Assembly: GCA_003254885.1 (NCBI GenBank)
Contig: QANT01000197.1
Coordinates: 1 to 39,287, forward strand
Origin: Purshia tridentata
Taxonomy: Eukaryota > Streptophyta > Magnoliopsida > Rosales > Rosaceae
DNA: 39,287 bases
Reading direction: 5' to 3'
The position numbers and the translations under genes were made by a program. Position 1 is the first letter of the stretch. Each line of letters starts with the position of its first letter. Of the stretch, positions 23,288 to 36,662 are shown piece after piece. A model generated the notes under the pieces. That model worked only from the letters and a program-made list of their open reading frames with translations, was not told the DNA's origin and searched no databases.

Positions 23288-24846
23288 TTATGATCTCTCT
23301 CGTCTCCTCAAATCCACCACCACAACGCTGACATTGTCCGTACTCTGCCTAGCCAAGGCCAACTTGGTCAGCAAAATGGAGGCGTCGGAGCACGCCTTGT
23401 CCACCGCCGCGGCCTCGCTGCCCGAGGACTCGGACGGCCGCTGCTGTGCCCTCAAGCACATGCGGACCACTCCGCAAGCCGTGTCGTTGGACACGACGTC
23501 CCAGAGGCCGTCGCTCGCCAAAATAAGACACTCATCCTCCGCCGTCCGATCCATTAGCGTCACCTCCGGTTCCGATATCACGTACGGTTTCAGATAATTG
23601 TCGCCGATGGCTCTCGACATGGCTAGGACTCCCAAGACTCTCGGGCCGTCCCAGTATATCACGCGCCCTCCCGCGGCTTCGATCCGAACCAGCTCGTCGG
23701 GTCGATCCGGCTACAAAAATTTGAAAAAACATGCACGCACGTTAGCTAACGTGTAGAGAACGCGCAATAATTGAGCATCTTTAAGTTCATTCAACTTGTA
23801 GCCTGAGATAGATTTAGATTAACAAAGAAAACGACCACTTTGATTTTTCACTTCTGAGTTCCGTTAGTAACTTGTAAAGACAGGCTAGACAGCTCACCTT
23901 ATGGTCGGAAGAGAGAGGCACAGCGACACCGTTTCGGCAAAGCACGGCGCGGGAATCACCGCAATTAGAGACGATGATCTTCTCCGGAGTCACGAGAGCA
24001 ACAACGGCAGTAGATCCAACGGCGTCGCACTGCGGAGTCTGAAGCTCGCATCTGCAATTCGGGCTTTGAACACCGTGATTCGAGTCCAGGACCTCCGCGT
24101 CCATTCTCGCAAAGCTGCGCTCCAACATGTCCTTCCACTGTACGGACGCGCCCTCGCCTTGGACCTCTTCTTTTACGATCTCGTGCAACCGGTCCTTACA
24201 CTTCAAGGCAACCTAAACAAACCAAAACAGAAATCAAAATCAGATTCCAAACAGATAAAACGTCGAACCGAATAGGTTTGCGAAAATTAAACGAATTTAT
24301 ATTGGAATTGTATGGTGGACTTACATGTGAGCAACCATGGCCGTCGAACACACCGTAGAAGTGGAATCCATTAGAGTCTGCACTCTCCGTCTGACAAAGC
24401 GAAGGGTGAATCGAAACGGCGTCTTCCATGTCTCTTCTCCTTCCACACACCGACGTCATACCGAACCGAGGGCTCTCCTGCACCCGCACCGCTTCGTTTT
24501 CCACGCTCAGAGACCTGGATTCTCCTACGTGTATAGTTACTGTATCATCATCACACAAACGCACCGTCGTGTTAGGCTTCGATTCTGCGTGTTCCTCTTT
24601 CACAATATTCTTTTCCAACCTTTCAACTGCGTTTTCACACAAGCGAGATGAAGAACGATATAGATCGAGCTTCTGCCGCTTCCGGCCGTTCTCCACCGTC
24701 GATGGTTGTACGGCTATGTCAGCTATATACTTAATCTGAGGCAAAAGCTCCAATCTCCTCCTCCTCGAAGTCGATGTCCGTGAGCTCGATTCAATCGAAG
24801 CCGGCGACTCACCTTCTCCTACAAGTCCGCAGCAAATCCCAGCCAT
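23288..24846 (-). CDS. PP2CA: Clade A protein phosphatase 2C, PP2CA/AHG3-like
   Basis: This Mg/Mn-dependent Ser/Thr phosphatase dephosphorylates SnRK2 kinases and so switches off abscisic acid signalling; PYR/PYL receptors bound to ABA inhibit it. Exons are 24846-24325, 24212-23898 and 23710-23288, with phase-0 GT-AG introns and 419 residues (Arabidopsis PP2CA has 399). The N terminus MAGICCG, the [12 protein letters not shown] segment and the RKRQK basic patch match PP2CA/AHG3 rather than ABI1 or HAI proteins. Catalytic-domain motifs are [17 protein letters not shown] (metal-binding Asp168), CDAVGSTA (Gly240-Ser241), NCGDSRAVL (Asp260), ASDGLWDV (Asp346) and [11 protein letters not shown] (Asp404). 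Trp299 in YWDG corresponds to the lock tryptophan that inserts into the receptor-ABA gate. All key residues are present, so it should be active. ABRE-like boxes lie 380-570 bases upstream, in keeping with ABA-induced feedback. Confidence 0.95.
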
Positions 24847-25228
24847 TGATGAGAATAAACAAAATACTCTCTTTTACTCGGCTATCTTGGGCTCTCAAAT
24901 CTCTTCGAGCTCAGAGGCTGTGAATGATATTTTCTAGGCAATAAAATCAAAGTGGGGTTTCTCTGAAGCAGAGGCTGAAGACGACCCATTCAAATGGCTT
25001 TGCATCGAGGCCTTTTCTAATGCTTCAGAAAAGCACCACCTCATCACCCTCCCAAAAATTTCACCTGGGGGCCACCAACCTAATCACGGGCAGCTTGCCC
25101 GTCACCATCAAGGGCAGGAGGATCCGACATTGTACAGTTGGTATGACGTCTAACTACTGAATACCAAGTAGTTTCATCTCCACCGTCCATCTGATCACCA
25201 CTCTTTCTCTCTCTTCCTGATATATGAA

Positions 25229-25418
25229 CACGTGCTTTCTCCTTTTTGACACGTATACGTGGCCTAATACCTAGTGGACACGCTAGGTGCGTATGGTGTC
25301 CTTTTTTCTGACACGCATGTGGTCCTTGAACGACCGACCCCTCTCTCTTTAATATTTAATAATATTTTTACTCTTTCTTTCTTTTTTTAATCACTGCAGC
25401 GGAGGATGCCACCACGTG
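25229..25418 (-). promoter_or_regulatory. ABRE/G-box cluster upstream of PP2CA
   Basis: Three ACGT-core boxes lie 383-572 bases before the start codon: CACGTG at 25229-25234, TACGTGGC at 25256-25263 and CCACGTGG at 25412-25419. These are consensus sites for ABF/AREB bZIP factors. Clade A PP2C genes are known ABA-induced targets; that these particular boxes act is inferred. Confidence 0.55.
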
Positions 25419-25419
25419 G

Positions 25420-27981
25420 CGGCATTGCAGAATACGAGATTCGTGTTCTGTTCGCTTCACTACAGCACTATAGTCTATCGCGAGTGCACCACCTGTTTGA
25501 TTTTCGATTATTTAAACCCTTTTTTCCATTTTTTAAAAACTACTATCTAAATATTTAAATATTATAATTATAAATTTATAAATGTGGCAATTTTGGCACC
25601 GATTATATCATGCATATCGTGTGAAAAGTTTATATTGCTTGTGGTGGAAAAGAAAATTATAAACCCTTGAGATTAACCCTAGTTGTGAAGATGGATAAAA
25701 TAAGGTTAAAATTAGTTTAAGTGTAATTCCCTGTAAAAAAAAAGTAATAAAAAATAAAAAAAAGAGTGAAGTAGTTGACTATGGAAAAAGAAAAAGGCAT
25801 AAGTAAAAAAAAAAATTATAATAAAGCATAAATAAATCTATAGAACGTTGATGCTTAAAGTATAAATCTACGCGCTTAACAATGCGAATGGATATGAACG
25901 ATTGGTGCTCACTATATTATAGTAAATCCAGTTGTTCAACAAAAATTTTAACGTAACGAAGGAAATTCATACAAGTGTGGGGCCACACTTCAAAGCCGAT
26001 TGACTCTTAGCATAATATCTATAGCTCAATAACTACTAAGTGAGACGCGTGGAGGTGTCTGACGTGGAGCCGATTGGAAAAATAATATCGTCCTTTACCA
26101 TAATTTGGAAAAACGCATTGACCACATGACAGCACTTCATATCATACGACAAAATTTTAAATTGGCATAAATTTGTACCAGACTTGATTCAATTAAATTT
26201 TTTGAAATAATTACAAACAATTAAATTTGACAAACCATACTTACCTAGCATGATTGAAGCACGATATTAACACAAACGTACCTAAAAAATAATTTGATCA
26301 TTGACATACTTAAAGACATAATATGCCTCATTATCGAGTGGTGCTGAACTAAACATGTCTTAACTTAGAATTTCAAGTTCTTAATAACCTTTTTATTTTA
26401 TTTCTCTTAATATTCTATATTATAAATTCCAAATTTGTATCTTTAGATAAAATGAATGTTTTATTAAAGAATAGGCTTGGATATGTAAACAAGTAAATTA
26501 TGTGTCATATATTTACTTCTTGTTGTAAATAAATAAATATAAAATAGACTTAGATGTGAATCTATGAAATATTGTCATTGTTTAATTTTAAAATTGAGAT
26601 CCAACTAGTGCTCATATTCATTTTCATTTTAGTTATTAATTTTTTTATATTTAATTTTAAATAGTATCATCGATTTTATATTTTGATGGCATAATAGAAA
26701 TGATTTATGGAAAAAACAAATTATGAAAAAAATGACTAGATGAAATGATAGTTAAGTGATGTAGAAAAGTATTTAGTAAGTAGGTGTTTAAAGTTGTTAT
26801 CTCAATGGTTATTATAGAAATAGAAAAATAAAAAATAACATTATAAGAATAATAAGGGTAGAAAAAATATCTTATAAATGAATGGAGAAATAAAACAAGG
26901 ATGAGAATATAAAACACTCCTCCCATTAAAGAAAATTGCTTTGTAATTTCCGGCCAACAAAAGAAATTCCTTTTACATGGAAAAAGGAGGAAGTACCCAA
27001 CCCCAACAACGTGAGGAGTGCACGTGGGACCAAGCAGTAATATCAGGAACCGGTAAGCAAGTGCCGCGTAGGAGGTCCTGGCTGTCAAGCACCGAGTCCC
27101 TTCGTTCCACATGCGGTGACCTACTAATAGTAGATGTCTACAGGTGGAGCCACGTCAGGGTCTAAAGTCAGTCACTGTCTGTCACTGCTGAATGACTCAA
27201 CCTCAACGCCTCCTACTGACTAGGGTTGGGTTGGTTCACCTCTGGTTAGTAGCTAGGTTCCTCTGCAACGCTCCTAAATTTCAATTCCGTCAAACCTTGT
27301 AACTTGTAATATGCATGTACCATATTCACAGCACGTATTGAATGCAAACTGACATCTAGAAGCAAAGTTTTCCATGTTTGGGAGACGTGCCGGAGCATCG
27401 TGTTCATGCTGGACGACACGTAGTGTATGCAACTTCCAGTTCCCCCACGTCACGGCATTCCACTTCAGAGTCCACTCTGAGGAGTTTCCAGGAGAAGTAG
27501 GTTTGCTTTGCACCGGCAAAAATATCTTCTCCTCTTGCTTTTCTGCCCGCCCTTAGATATTTTCATCATCCATGTAACATTTTTTTATTTTCAATTTTAA
27601 AACATGAATAATGTATAATTCAGTATGACACGCGGTGTATGCAATGTAAATATATGCTGCCTCAATTTGATTGAGGGGTTCAAGTTTCCAACAATTTACC
27701 AAACAGGTGTATTAAATTGCTAGTATTCCTGTTCCAAAGTTTCTCAAAGTGATGCATAGATTCAGCTGAAATGTTCAAAGTATGTGCAGAACTTGCTGAA
27801 TGTAAAACATTGCCATTCAAGATATGGGGTTCCAAATACATGCTTGAGAAAATATAATGTTTTGCTTTTCTGGGTCATGATTAACAAAAGGAACAGATAA
27901 ACCAGGACAAAAATTAAAGACAATTTTGGACCATAAAGACGGGAAACATGGTAAGAATGTGAGAGACGTCAATTTGGTAGC
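25420..27981. other. AT-rich intergenic DNA
   Basis: No gene supported. A less AT-rich island at 26980-27560 contains GCACGTGGGACC (27018) and CCCACGTCAC (27446) but no long frame of recognisable function. The 3' untranslated region of the reductase gene should begin just before 27982. Confidence 0.45.
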
Positions 27982-30079
<2,098 letters not shown>

Positions 30080-30173
30080 TTTCGCAGTTTCCGAGCAAGC
30101 GTCACCGAACTGAACGCAAGTTGCCAATTACACCCCAAAGATAAAATATAAAAAGTGTGCAACGAATTGCCCA

Positions 30174-30372
30174 TGGGCCACTAATAAGAGTATGCTTGCG
30201 AATCGCAGTTCTAGTATGGACCCTTTCTGAAAAAAAAAAAAAAGTATGGGGCCTTTGGGCCAAATGAAAGCTGGTTTCTGAAGCTTCAGTGACAGCAGTT
30301 GGGGCTTGCCATCTCTAGCAAAATCCAGCTAAACCGAATAGGCCCAAGATCCAGCTAGTTTTTTTGGGCCCA
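30174..30372 (-). promoter_or_regulatory. Site II (TGGGCC) boxes upstream of the reductase
   Basis: TGGGCC or its inverse occurs at 30174, 30256, 30341, 30365 and 30367, that is 95-295 bases before the start codon. Site II elements bind TCP factors in many plant housekeeping promoters. A weak TATA-like run lies at 30142-30152 on the minus strand. Function is inferred from motif and position only. Confidence 0.4.
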
Positions 30373-30399
30373 AGAATGAGAGGCAAAAAGCTTGCATTC

Positions 30400-31093
30400 T
30401 CCAAGGGAATGAGAATGTGAAATCTATTCCATTTCCACGTTCGGTAAATGCAAGGAAGGGAAATGATTTCTTGACTTAAGGGAACCTAATGCCATTATTG
30501 GAGGGAAATGATACTCTTACTCTAGCTTCACTTTTGTTTTCTCCATTTTTGGAAAAACATTTATTGCATATTTTGTAGACAAATTTATCCCTACCAGGTA
30601 TAATTAGAAAATTGGACAATTTTTATTTCCTATTCCTACATTTACTAAACATGAGTATGAAAATAAAAAGGTAATTAGTTACTTTATCAGTATTACTAGA
30701 CACAATAATGAAAATTTTACATTCCCTTCATCCTAACAAATGCATAAGAATTGATTTTCTAAAAAATCAATTTCGTGAACCAAATAGGCCCATTATGTTG
30801 TTGAAATACATTTCAATATTACTTGTATTACTCTTTATAATGCTCTAAAAAGTTAGAAATTTGAAAAGAGTACTCAAAAGTATGGAACAATTAAGCTATC
30901 ACCCATAAATAGATCTTAATTTTTTTTCTTTTGTTTAATCTTTTTCTTGGTTCCGTGCTAAATAGAAATAAATTAACCACTATAAGTCTATAAGACTATA
31001 ACTATAATCAACCTAATCACAAAAAATTGTCTCTACAACCTAATCACTACAACCAACCACTCTGGTGACCAATGGTAGTGACATGACTAGTTC
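30400..31093. other. AT-rich intergenic DNA
   Basis: No gene. The segment from about 30405 to 30795 has the feel of a decayed MITE (it ends GAACCAAATAGGCCC, which resembles an inverted GGGCCTATTTGG terminus), but I cannot find a convincing left partner. Confidence 0.35.
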
Positions 31094-31345
31094 TCACGAG
31101 AGAGACCCTTTTTGCATTAGGAAAGAATTTTTCCCAAGCAGAAGCCATTTATGAAGCTCACTATCCAATTTGTCAAAAGCTGGTGACTTAACATGGAAAT
31201 GGAAACCCCCCAATGAAGCTAAGTAGAATTGAGTACACATCCCCACATTCCCTTGTATTTTCCTATACAATGAAAGAAACAGATCGCTTACAACACTTTC
31301 AGACACATCATGTCCATGTGCGCTTCTGCAAACTGCACGCGCCAT
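31094..31345 (-). CDS. Possible small protein, 83 residues, unrecognised
   Basis: An intact single-exon frame starts MARAVCRSAHGHDVSES and ends FLMQKGSLS. I do not recognise it: there is no signal peptide, membrane segment or domain. In its favour, the start context AATTTATGGCG fits the plant consensus, and the composition is balanced rather than low-complexity, unlike most chance frames here. Against it, no homologue comes to mind, there is no clear minus-strand TATA box at the usual distance, and a frame of 83 codons can arise by chance. It could also be an exon of an unrecognised or dead gene. Confidence 0.2.
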   Translation of the reverse strand: MARAVCRSAHGHDVSESVVSDLFLSLYRKIQGNVGMCTQFYLASLGGFHFHVKSPAFDKLDSELHKWLLLGKNSFLMQKGSLS

Positions 31346-33078
31346 AAATTAAAACTCTCACTGATGACTGATCGATAAGACTGAGAAAGAAACAACCACC
31401 AGCAGTAGTACGTATTCACTATCTCAGAGACCTCCTCGATAACCCCTACAAAAGTAAACCCCCCAACAAAACTACTTCAACTACGTACTGCCAAATATCC
31501 CCATTAATTTCTTTTTTTTTTTAACTACCCCTCATGGAAACCAGAGCAAGCAACCTCAACCTCACTTTCCCAAACCAAAGCATAAACAAATTAAACAAAT
31601 TAAAGGCACCCCAAAAATGGCAAAAGTGTTGTTGGGTAACATAAATTCCTCTCTATATATATGCAGCAGCAGCAGCACTGCATGATCTGTTAATTTCTTT
31701 CCCTCCTCTGATCGATCTCTGATATTATATGATATCTGCAAATTAAAGGGCATGAAGTCAAAACCGATCGACATATCGTTCATCATCAGTTTTCTATATA
31801 AAGAAACGTTGAAAAACGATTCCTAGCTAATAAAGGTCGCCGTGTATTCTGCAGGAACGTTCCATCGGTTCATTGTTCAAAACTGCTTTACCGCTCGCGC
31901 GGTGCATGGTTATTGGTGCCACATTACTATAAGTTATAACTTATAACCCAGCCATGCCTACGTTTAGGGCCTCATTTGGAATTTTATTGAAAAAGAGGAC
32001 TCACTACATATCTACATATCAAATAATCTGATTTTTTTTTTTAATTTTTACTAATTATAATTTATTTGATCTTTAATTTATTTGTTTGCGCCTTATAAAA
32101 ATGTTAATTTACACATCAATATCTTATTTATTTTAAATAAATGAAATTCAATATTAATTCAGATTTAAATAAATGAAATAAATAGTCATATTATTTGGTG
32201 TATATAGTAATGATCTAGCATTAGTTTGGTTCAAAATTACACTCTGGGCATTGGTAGGGTTTGTGATCGGTCGTTGAGGGTTGCAAGAGGTCGCTAGAAT
32301 GCTTCCAAAAGTAAAAACAAGGGACGCGTGAATAATGCCAATGATGTCGTTTTGTTTCTCTCTGTGACTAAATAAATTAATGGTCCTGTGGTTTGTGGGT
32401 AATATTATAATTCAATTTGATTCCATGGGGTTAGTTGGTGGACTATTTGGAGGATTAGAGGAGCAGAGTCTGAAGAAAAGAGAAGAGACCCAGATGAGAA
32501 GGGGTTTGGAATTTATGTAAAAGTGTATTTCATGTTGTTATATTATATGCTAATGGTGCATTTCTTTATCTCACAATATATATATATATATATAGTACTG
32601 TTGTTAATCGAGCACTCCTCCATTGGGATATTGTAGCTGAAGTGACTTTTGATGTCAGTTACTTGGTGTCAGTTATTTCACCCTTTTACAACCTTACAGT
32701 TAATTAGTTCCTCTCTTGCCAGCAAGGAAAAAACAAAAAAGCATGCAATAAACATAAACATAAAAACAAACACTATAGAAAACCTCTCTCTCTCCCTCTC
32801 GATTCAAGTCTGAGTACTGGGAGTCAACTAATGGTAATTACTGTGAGTCTGTGTACAACACAGGGCACCTACTATTTGAATTTCTCATAAGCTGAACAGC
32901 AAACGTGGTAGATCTGAAAAAATATGGAATTAAGTTTATTTTTACTTAATTGGACCTTCATAGCAAAGAGGCGGTGGATCGATCAAACCTCAAAAACCCT
33001 AATGCATTTTATTCGTTTCTATATGAAGATAATCGGAAGTAGCCTTGGTTCACCATGTTATGCAATTCAACCCCCCCT

Positions 33079-33124
<46 letters not shown>

Positions 33125-33528
33125 TATGATCATACATATAATGGGCATGGTGTAATCTGGAGAATATGGGAGTCGAAGCTTTTTAGTGTCAATATTGAGC
33201 ATGCAGCAGTAGCACCAACTAATTAGCTAGCATGACAAATAAGAATAAGTGCGATCAATTAATTAATATTCTTGACTTCAATTATGTGCACATCATGATC
33301 ATACAGCACATGGCTGGCATGTTTTCCCTTGGAACGTCAAACGGTTAATTGACCAAGAAAGAGAGGAAAAAAACAAAAAAGAAAAAAGAACAGCGAATTG
33401 AAATAAGTGATTAATCTCTTAATTATGGCCAAAAAATTAAACATCTTCTTCGATCTTCTTCTTCTACTAATTAATAAAAGCATTGCACCATGATGATGAT
33501 CCGGCCAATACATAATTGCGTGGCCAAT
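31346..33528. other. Intergenic DNA
   Basis: No gene supported. A TATATATATGCAGCAGCAGCAGCA stretch (31657-31676) and TATATAAAG (31795-31803) resemble core promoters but lead to no recognisable frame. TA repeats occur at 32576-32594 and a CA microsatellite at 33081-33116. The last part is the 3' flank of the zinc-finger gene. Confidence 0.45.
33081..33116. repeat. (CA)n microsatellite
   Basis: Eighteen uninterrupted CA units, preceded by a C-rich run and followed by TATACACATATG. Confidence 0.95.
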
Positions 33529-34314
33529 TCATTTGACCTTGGGAGGGTCACCAAGCCTGAGCTCAAGATCCAAATCTTCCATGGAGCTGCTACTATCCAC
33601 AAGTCCAGACGTCACCTCGGAGTGGAGAAAAAGTGGAAATGGAGAAATAGAAGTCTTAGGCCTTTTGTAACTTCTTGCCTCTTCCCCACAAGACCCAACT
33701 TGTGATATGTTGCCACTAACAACTGAATTAATCAAACCCACAGACAAATGGGTTTCAACATAATCACTATCACAATTGTTACCTTGCCACATAGAATCTT
33801 GTAATTCTCTCATCATATTAATCTTTTCCAATTGGTCAGGTTTTGAGTCTGACCAAGTAGAAGAAGAAGAGAGGAAAGCGCGTTGATGATGATCATTTTC
33901 ATCACCTGAAACATTAATCTCCTGAATAATGGATAAAGCTGTTGCTGCTGGTGAAGCCCTAGGTGTGGATGAAAAATTAGGACACTTCTGATGAGCCCCC
34001 AATAACGACTTAGAAGAACGATGATGATGAGTAGAAATAGTAGTAGTACTGTTAAGATGACATTGTTTGAGTCTAGCTCTATCCCTCCTGTGAACATTCA
34101 TATGACCCCCTAGGGCTTGAGCTGACCTGAACTCCCTCATACAGAAACTGCAGGAATAAGACCTTGGAGGCCACACACACCCTCCAAGAGGACCATGGCC
34201 AGCTGCATCTTCAGCAAATGCCTTCTCTTCCCATGATGATGATGATGATGATGATGAGTACTTCATCAACATCCAACACTGATCAGCAGCAGTAGCAGCT
34301 AAAGCTTGTTCCAT
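33529..34314 (-). CDS. SUPERMAN/ZFP10-type C2H2 zinc-finger repressor with EAR motif
   Basis: This is a plant-specific single-finger transcriptional repressor of 261 residues with no intron. The finger is [20 protein letters not shown], with Cys55, Cys58, His71 and His75 and the plant QALGGH signature, followed by the basic [12 protein letters not shown] shared by SUPERMAN, RABBIT EARS and ZFP10/11. The preceding WPPRSY is also typical. The C terminus carries LDLELRLG (248-255), an EAR motif that recruits TOPLESS-type corepressors. The N terminus MEQA..WMLMKY and the [12 protein letters not shown] stretch fit the ZFP10-like subgroup more than SUPERMAN itself. I chose ATG 34314 because the upstream in-frame ATG at 34368 adds 18 residues not found in relatives. 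Residues 20-27 are eight serines encoded by a trinucleotide repeat. Such genes act in organ boundary, branching or flower development; the exact role here is unknown. Confidence 0.92.
   Translation of the reverse strand: MEQALAATAADQCWMLMKYSSSSSSSSWEEKAFAEDAAGHGPLGGCVWPPRSYSCSFCMREFRSAQALGGHMNVHRRDRARLKQCHLNSTTTISTHHHRSSKSLLGAHQKCPNFSSTPRASPAATALSIIQEINVSGDENDHHQRAFLSSSSTWSDSKPDQLEKINMMRELQDSMWQGNNCDSDYVETHLSVGLINSVVSGNISQVGSCGEEARSYKRPKTSISPFPLFLHSEVTSGLVDSSSSMEDLDLELRLGDPPKVK
34234..34257 (-). repeat. Coding (TCA)n trinucleotide repeat in the zinc-finger gene
   Basis: A GAT run on the plus strand (TCA on the coding strand) encodes the poly-Ser tract at residues 20-27. It is pure, so its length is likely to vary between individuals. 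Confidence 0.9.
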
Positions 34315-36070
34315 ATATTCACAAACAGAGTCACAGACAGAGACTAAAATAGAGGTCAGCTGAAGCAAGCTACTTTTCAGTTTCCTCTATTTTGGTTCTT
34401 GTAGTGAAGCTACTCTCTTGGTTTTTTCTTTTTAGGTCCATTTGCTACTTTGTTAATTGTTAGTATATTATAAATTTATAATTAATATTTGGCAATTTAT
34501 ATATAGAGGGCCGAGGGGGGCCATCTATTTAAGAAAACTGTCATACATTTGATTTGATCGACCCACATGCATGAAAGCAAGTATACTATGAGATCGATCT
34601 TAATTAGCTAACTAGCTAGCTATACCCATGCATTGATGCACCCTTTTAATAATTAATCTTGGTTGGAGGGTGAAAAAGTACCATGTTATTCTATTAATTG
34701 CTGCTCTGAAATGAGTGGAAATCTTGCATTTTTTTTTTCAAACGATATCGGAGGGATTTGAACTCCCGACATCAAATTTTGAAACGGAGTTGAACTTTAT
34801 TTTCAAGCCAAGTTTATACTTTACACAAGCTAGACAATTTTCCTTATACTTAATTGGGATCATTTGTCATTAGGAAAGTAGTTAAATTATTGATCATTAA
34901 GACTAGCTATATAGATGGAGTCATGCATTTCCGTAATGACTGGAGAACGAAGACCATTAATCCATGAAGAGTGCTATAGCGCTAGCTAGCTAGCTGCAGA
35001 CAAGACAAAGACCTGTGAAGGAAAATAATTAATATGACATGATATGAATCATATGATAGATATATCTATTTAATTAACTGCTAGCTAGCTCAATAATCAA
35101 TATACATATATACAAGGTCCATTGGTGTCATTTCTTGATTCTTGCCAGTTGCTTTGGTTATATATGGTGTTCAGTGCAAATTGTCCTAATCACTAATTCC
35201 CTTTCCTAGGCTCCTCCTAGCTAGTAAATATAAAAAAAATCATGGGAAGTATTTTATCTTTAATTTACATAATTATTAAATATGAATATATTGGCACACG
35301 TACAGAGTCGCACTGGTAAAGCTTGATTATCGATAATTTAGTAGCCTCAACGATAAACAATTCATCATGTGATGAAATTTGCACAATTTATGAATGTAAT
35401 TAATTTATCAAAGCATCAATTTCGTAGACAAAATGTCACACAAACATTTGATAGAGTACTCAGTCTTGATTTTGATCCCTTCAAGTTTCTTCTTATTATC
35501 CCTGTAGAGAACGTGTTCACCATCTTTGGATTTTTCCTCCCATATCACGCCAAGCTAACAAGTCAATATATAAGACATTTTCTGCTCAATTAACATAATT
35601 AAATAATTAATTTTTTATTTTATCCAGGACTAGCTTTCATCACATATAAAAATTATATATATATATATATTAATTCAAGATAGAGTAAGACCTTTAATTA
35701 GTCTTTACTTGTAGTTGCGTTATCTAGGTTTAATATTAAAATTATCCTTTAATTCATTTGCTTTTGATGAATTACATGTACAAGAAAATAAAGGTCAAAG
35801 AAAGATGTCTCTATAATTATAAAAATTAATTTTCAGTAATATAAAAGTTTGAAACTAAGACTCATAGAAGCTATTTCACTCTCTCAGAGTCGAAGACATT
35901 GTATAAAGGATTACTTGCAGTCTTGGTCATATATGTGTATATATATATATAGGCTAGCTTACGAGTGGCCAGTACTGTTCAATATGTATGGAGCATTAAC
36001 TTCATGTGGAAATCCTAAGTATAACTAAGCAAAGTACTCATGAAAAGTATACAAAAAATAATAACATTTA
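34315..36070. other. 5' flank of zinc-finger gene and intergenic DNA
   Basis: The promoter of the minus-strand zinc-finger gene should lie just above 34314; ATTTATATATAGAGG at 34495 has a TATA-like word, but it is rather far away. At 34754-34763 the minus strand reads GTTCAAATCC, which fits an RNA polymerase III B box and hints at a SINE remnant (no clear A box). The 74-codon frame at 35369-35593 is unrecognised. TA repeats occur at 35656-35670 and 35937-35951. Confidence 0.4.
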
Positions 36071-36662
36071 GGCTTAGTTTGGTATTGCTGTGAAGTAAAA
36101 CAGCTGTGAAACAAAATAGCTGTGAAGTAAAGTCAGCTGAGTGTTTGGTAAGCTATGTTTTCAAAACTACTATGCAGTATAAAAGTGTTTGATAAATTAT
36201 AATACAAAACTGCTATAATTGTTTATAATTATTAAAACAGACATGATGCTGAAAATGTTTTTAATTTATTTGTTTGGGGAAAAAATGGCATTTTACTAGT
36301 TTATAATTTTTTGTGCACAAAAAAAAATTATTAAATAAGTATGCATATTATTTTTGTTGAAATATTTTAATTTTAATGGTATCAATAAAATATCATGATT
36401 CATAATATCAAAAACAATGAAAATAAAAAGCGTATGGTGGAATATGTTGGGATATTTTTTCTTATTTTGTAAGAACATTGAGGATATATTGGGCAAAAAA
36501 AAATTTAAATATGAGAGTCTACAACTTTCACTCACTATAGTTTTGAAAAACAGATTCATTATAGTTTTTAAATTTTTACCAAACACTAAAACTGTTGTGA
36601 GTGACCTAGAATTGTCACTCACTACAGCTTTTAAGTGTTTCACTACAATCTCAAATGGAGCC
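36071..36662. mobile_element. PIF/Harbinger-type MITE, 592 bp, TTA target duplication
   Basis: The left end GGCTTAGTTTGGTATTGCTG and the inverted right end GGCTCCATTTGAGATTGTAG form imperfect terminal repeats. A TTA duplication flanks it (36068-36070 and 36663-36665), the usual PIF/Harbinger target. Subterminal AGCTGTGA/TCACTACAGCT words repeat several times near both ends. Frames inside (115 and 91 codons) are on opposite strands, AT-rich and unrecognised, so I treat it as non-autonomous. Confidence 0.75.

Noticed and set aside
23901-24739. Plus-strand frames of 100-124 codons across the PP2C exons
   Set aside because: They are antisense shadows of a clearly conserved minus-strand gene, helped by GC-rich exon DNA.
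31657-31700. GCAGCA..GCATGATCTG, reminiscent of miR167
   Set aside because: Only the last ten bases match; TGAAGCTGCC is absent and no complementary arm forms a precursor hairpin.
34315-34368. 18-residue N-terminal extension of the zinc-finger protein
   Set aside because: Relatives begin at the MEQA methionine; the extension has no counterpart that I know of.
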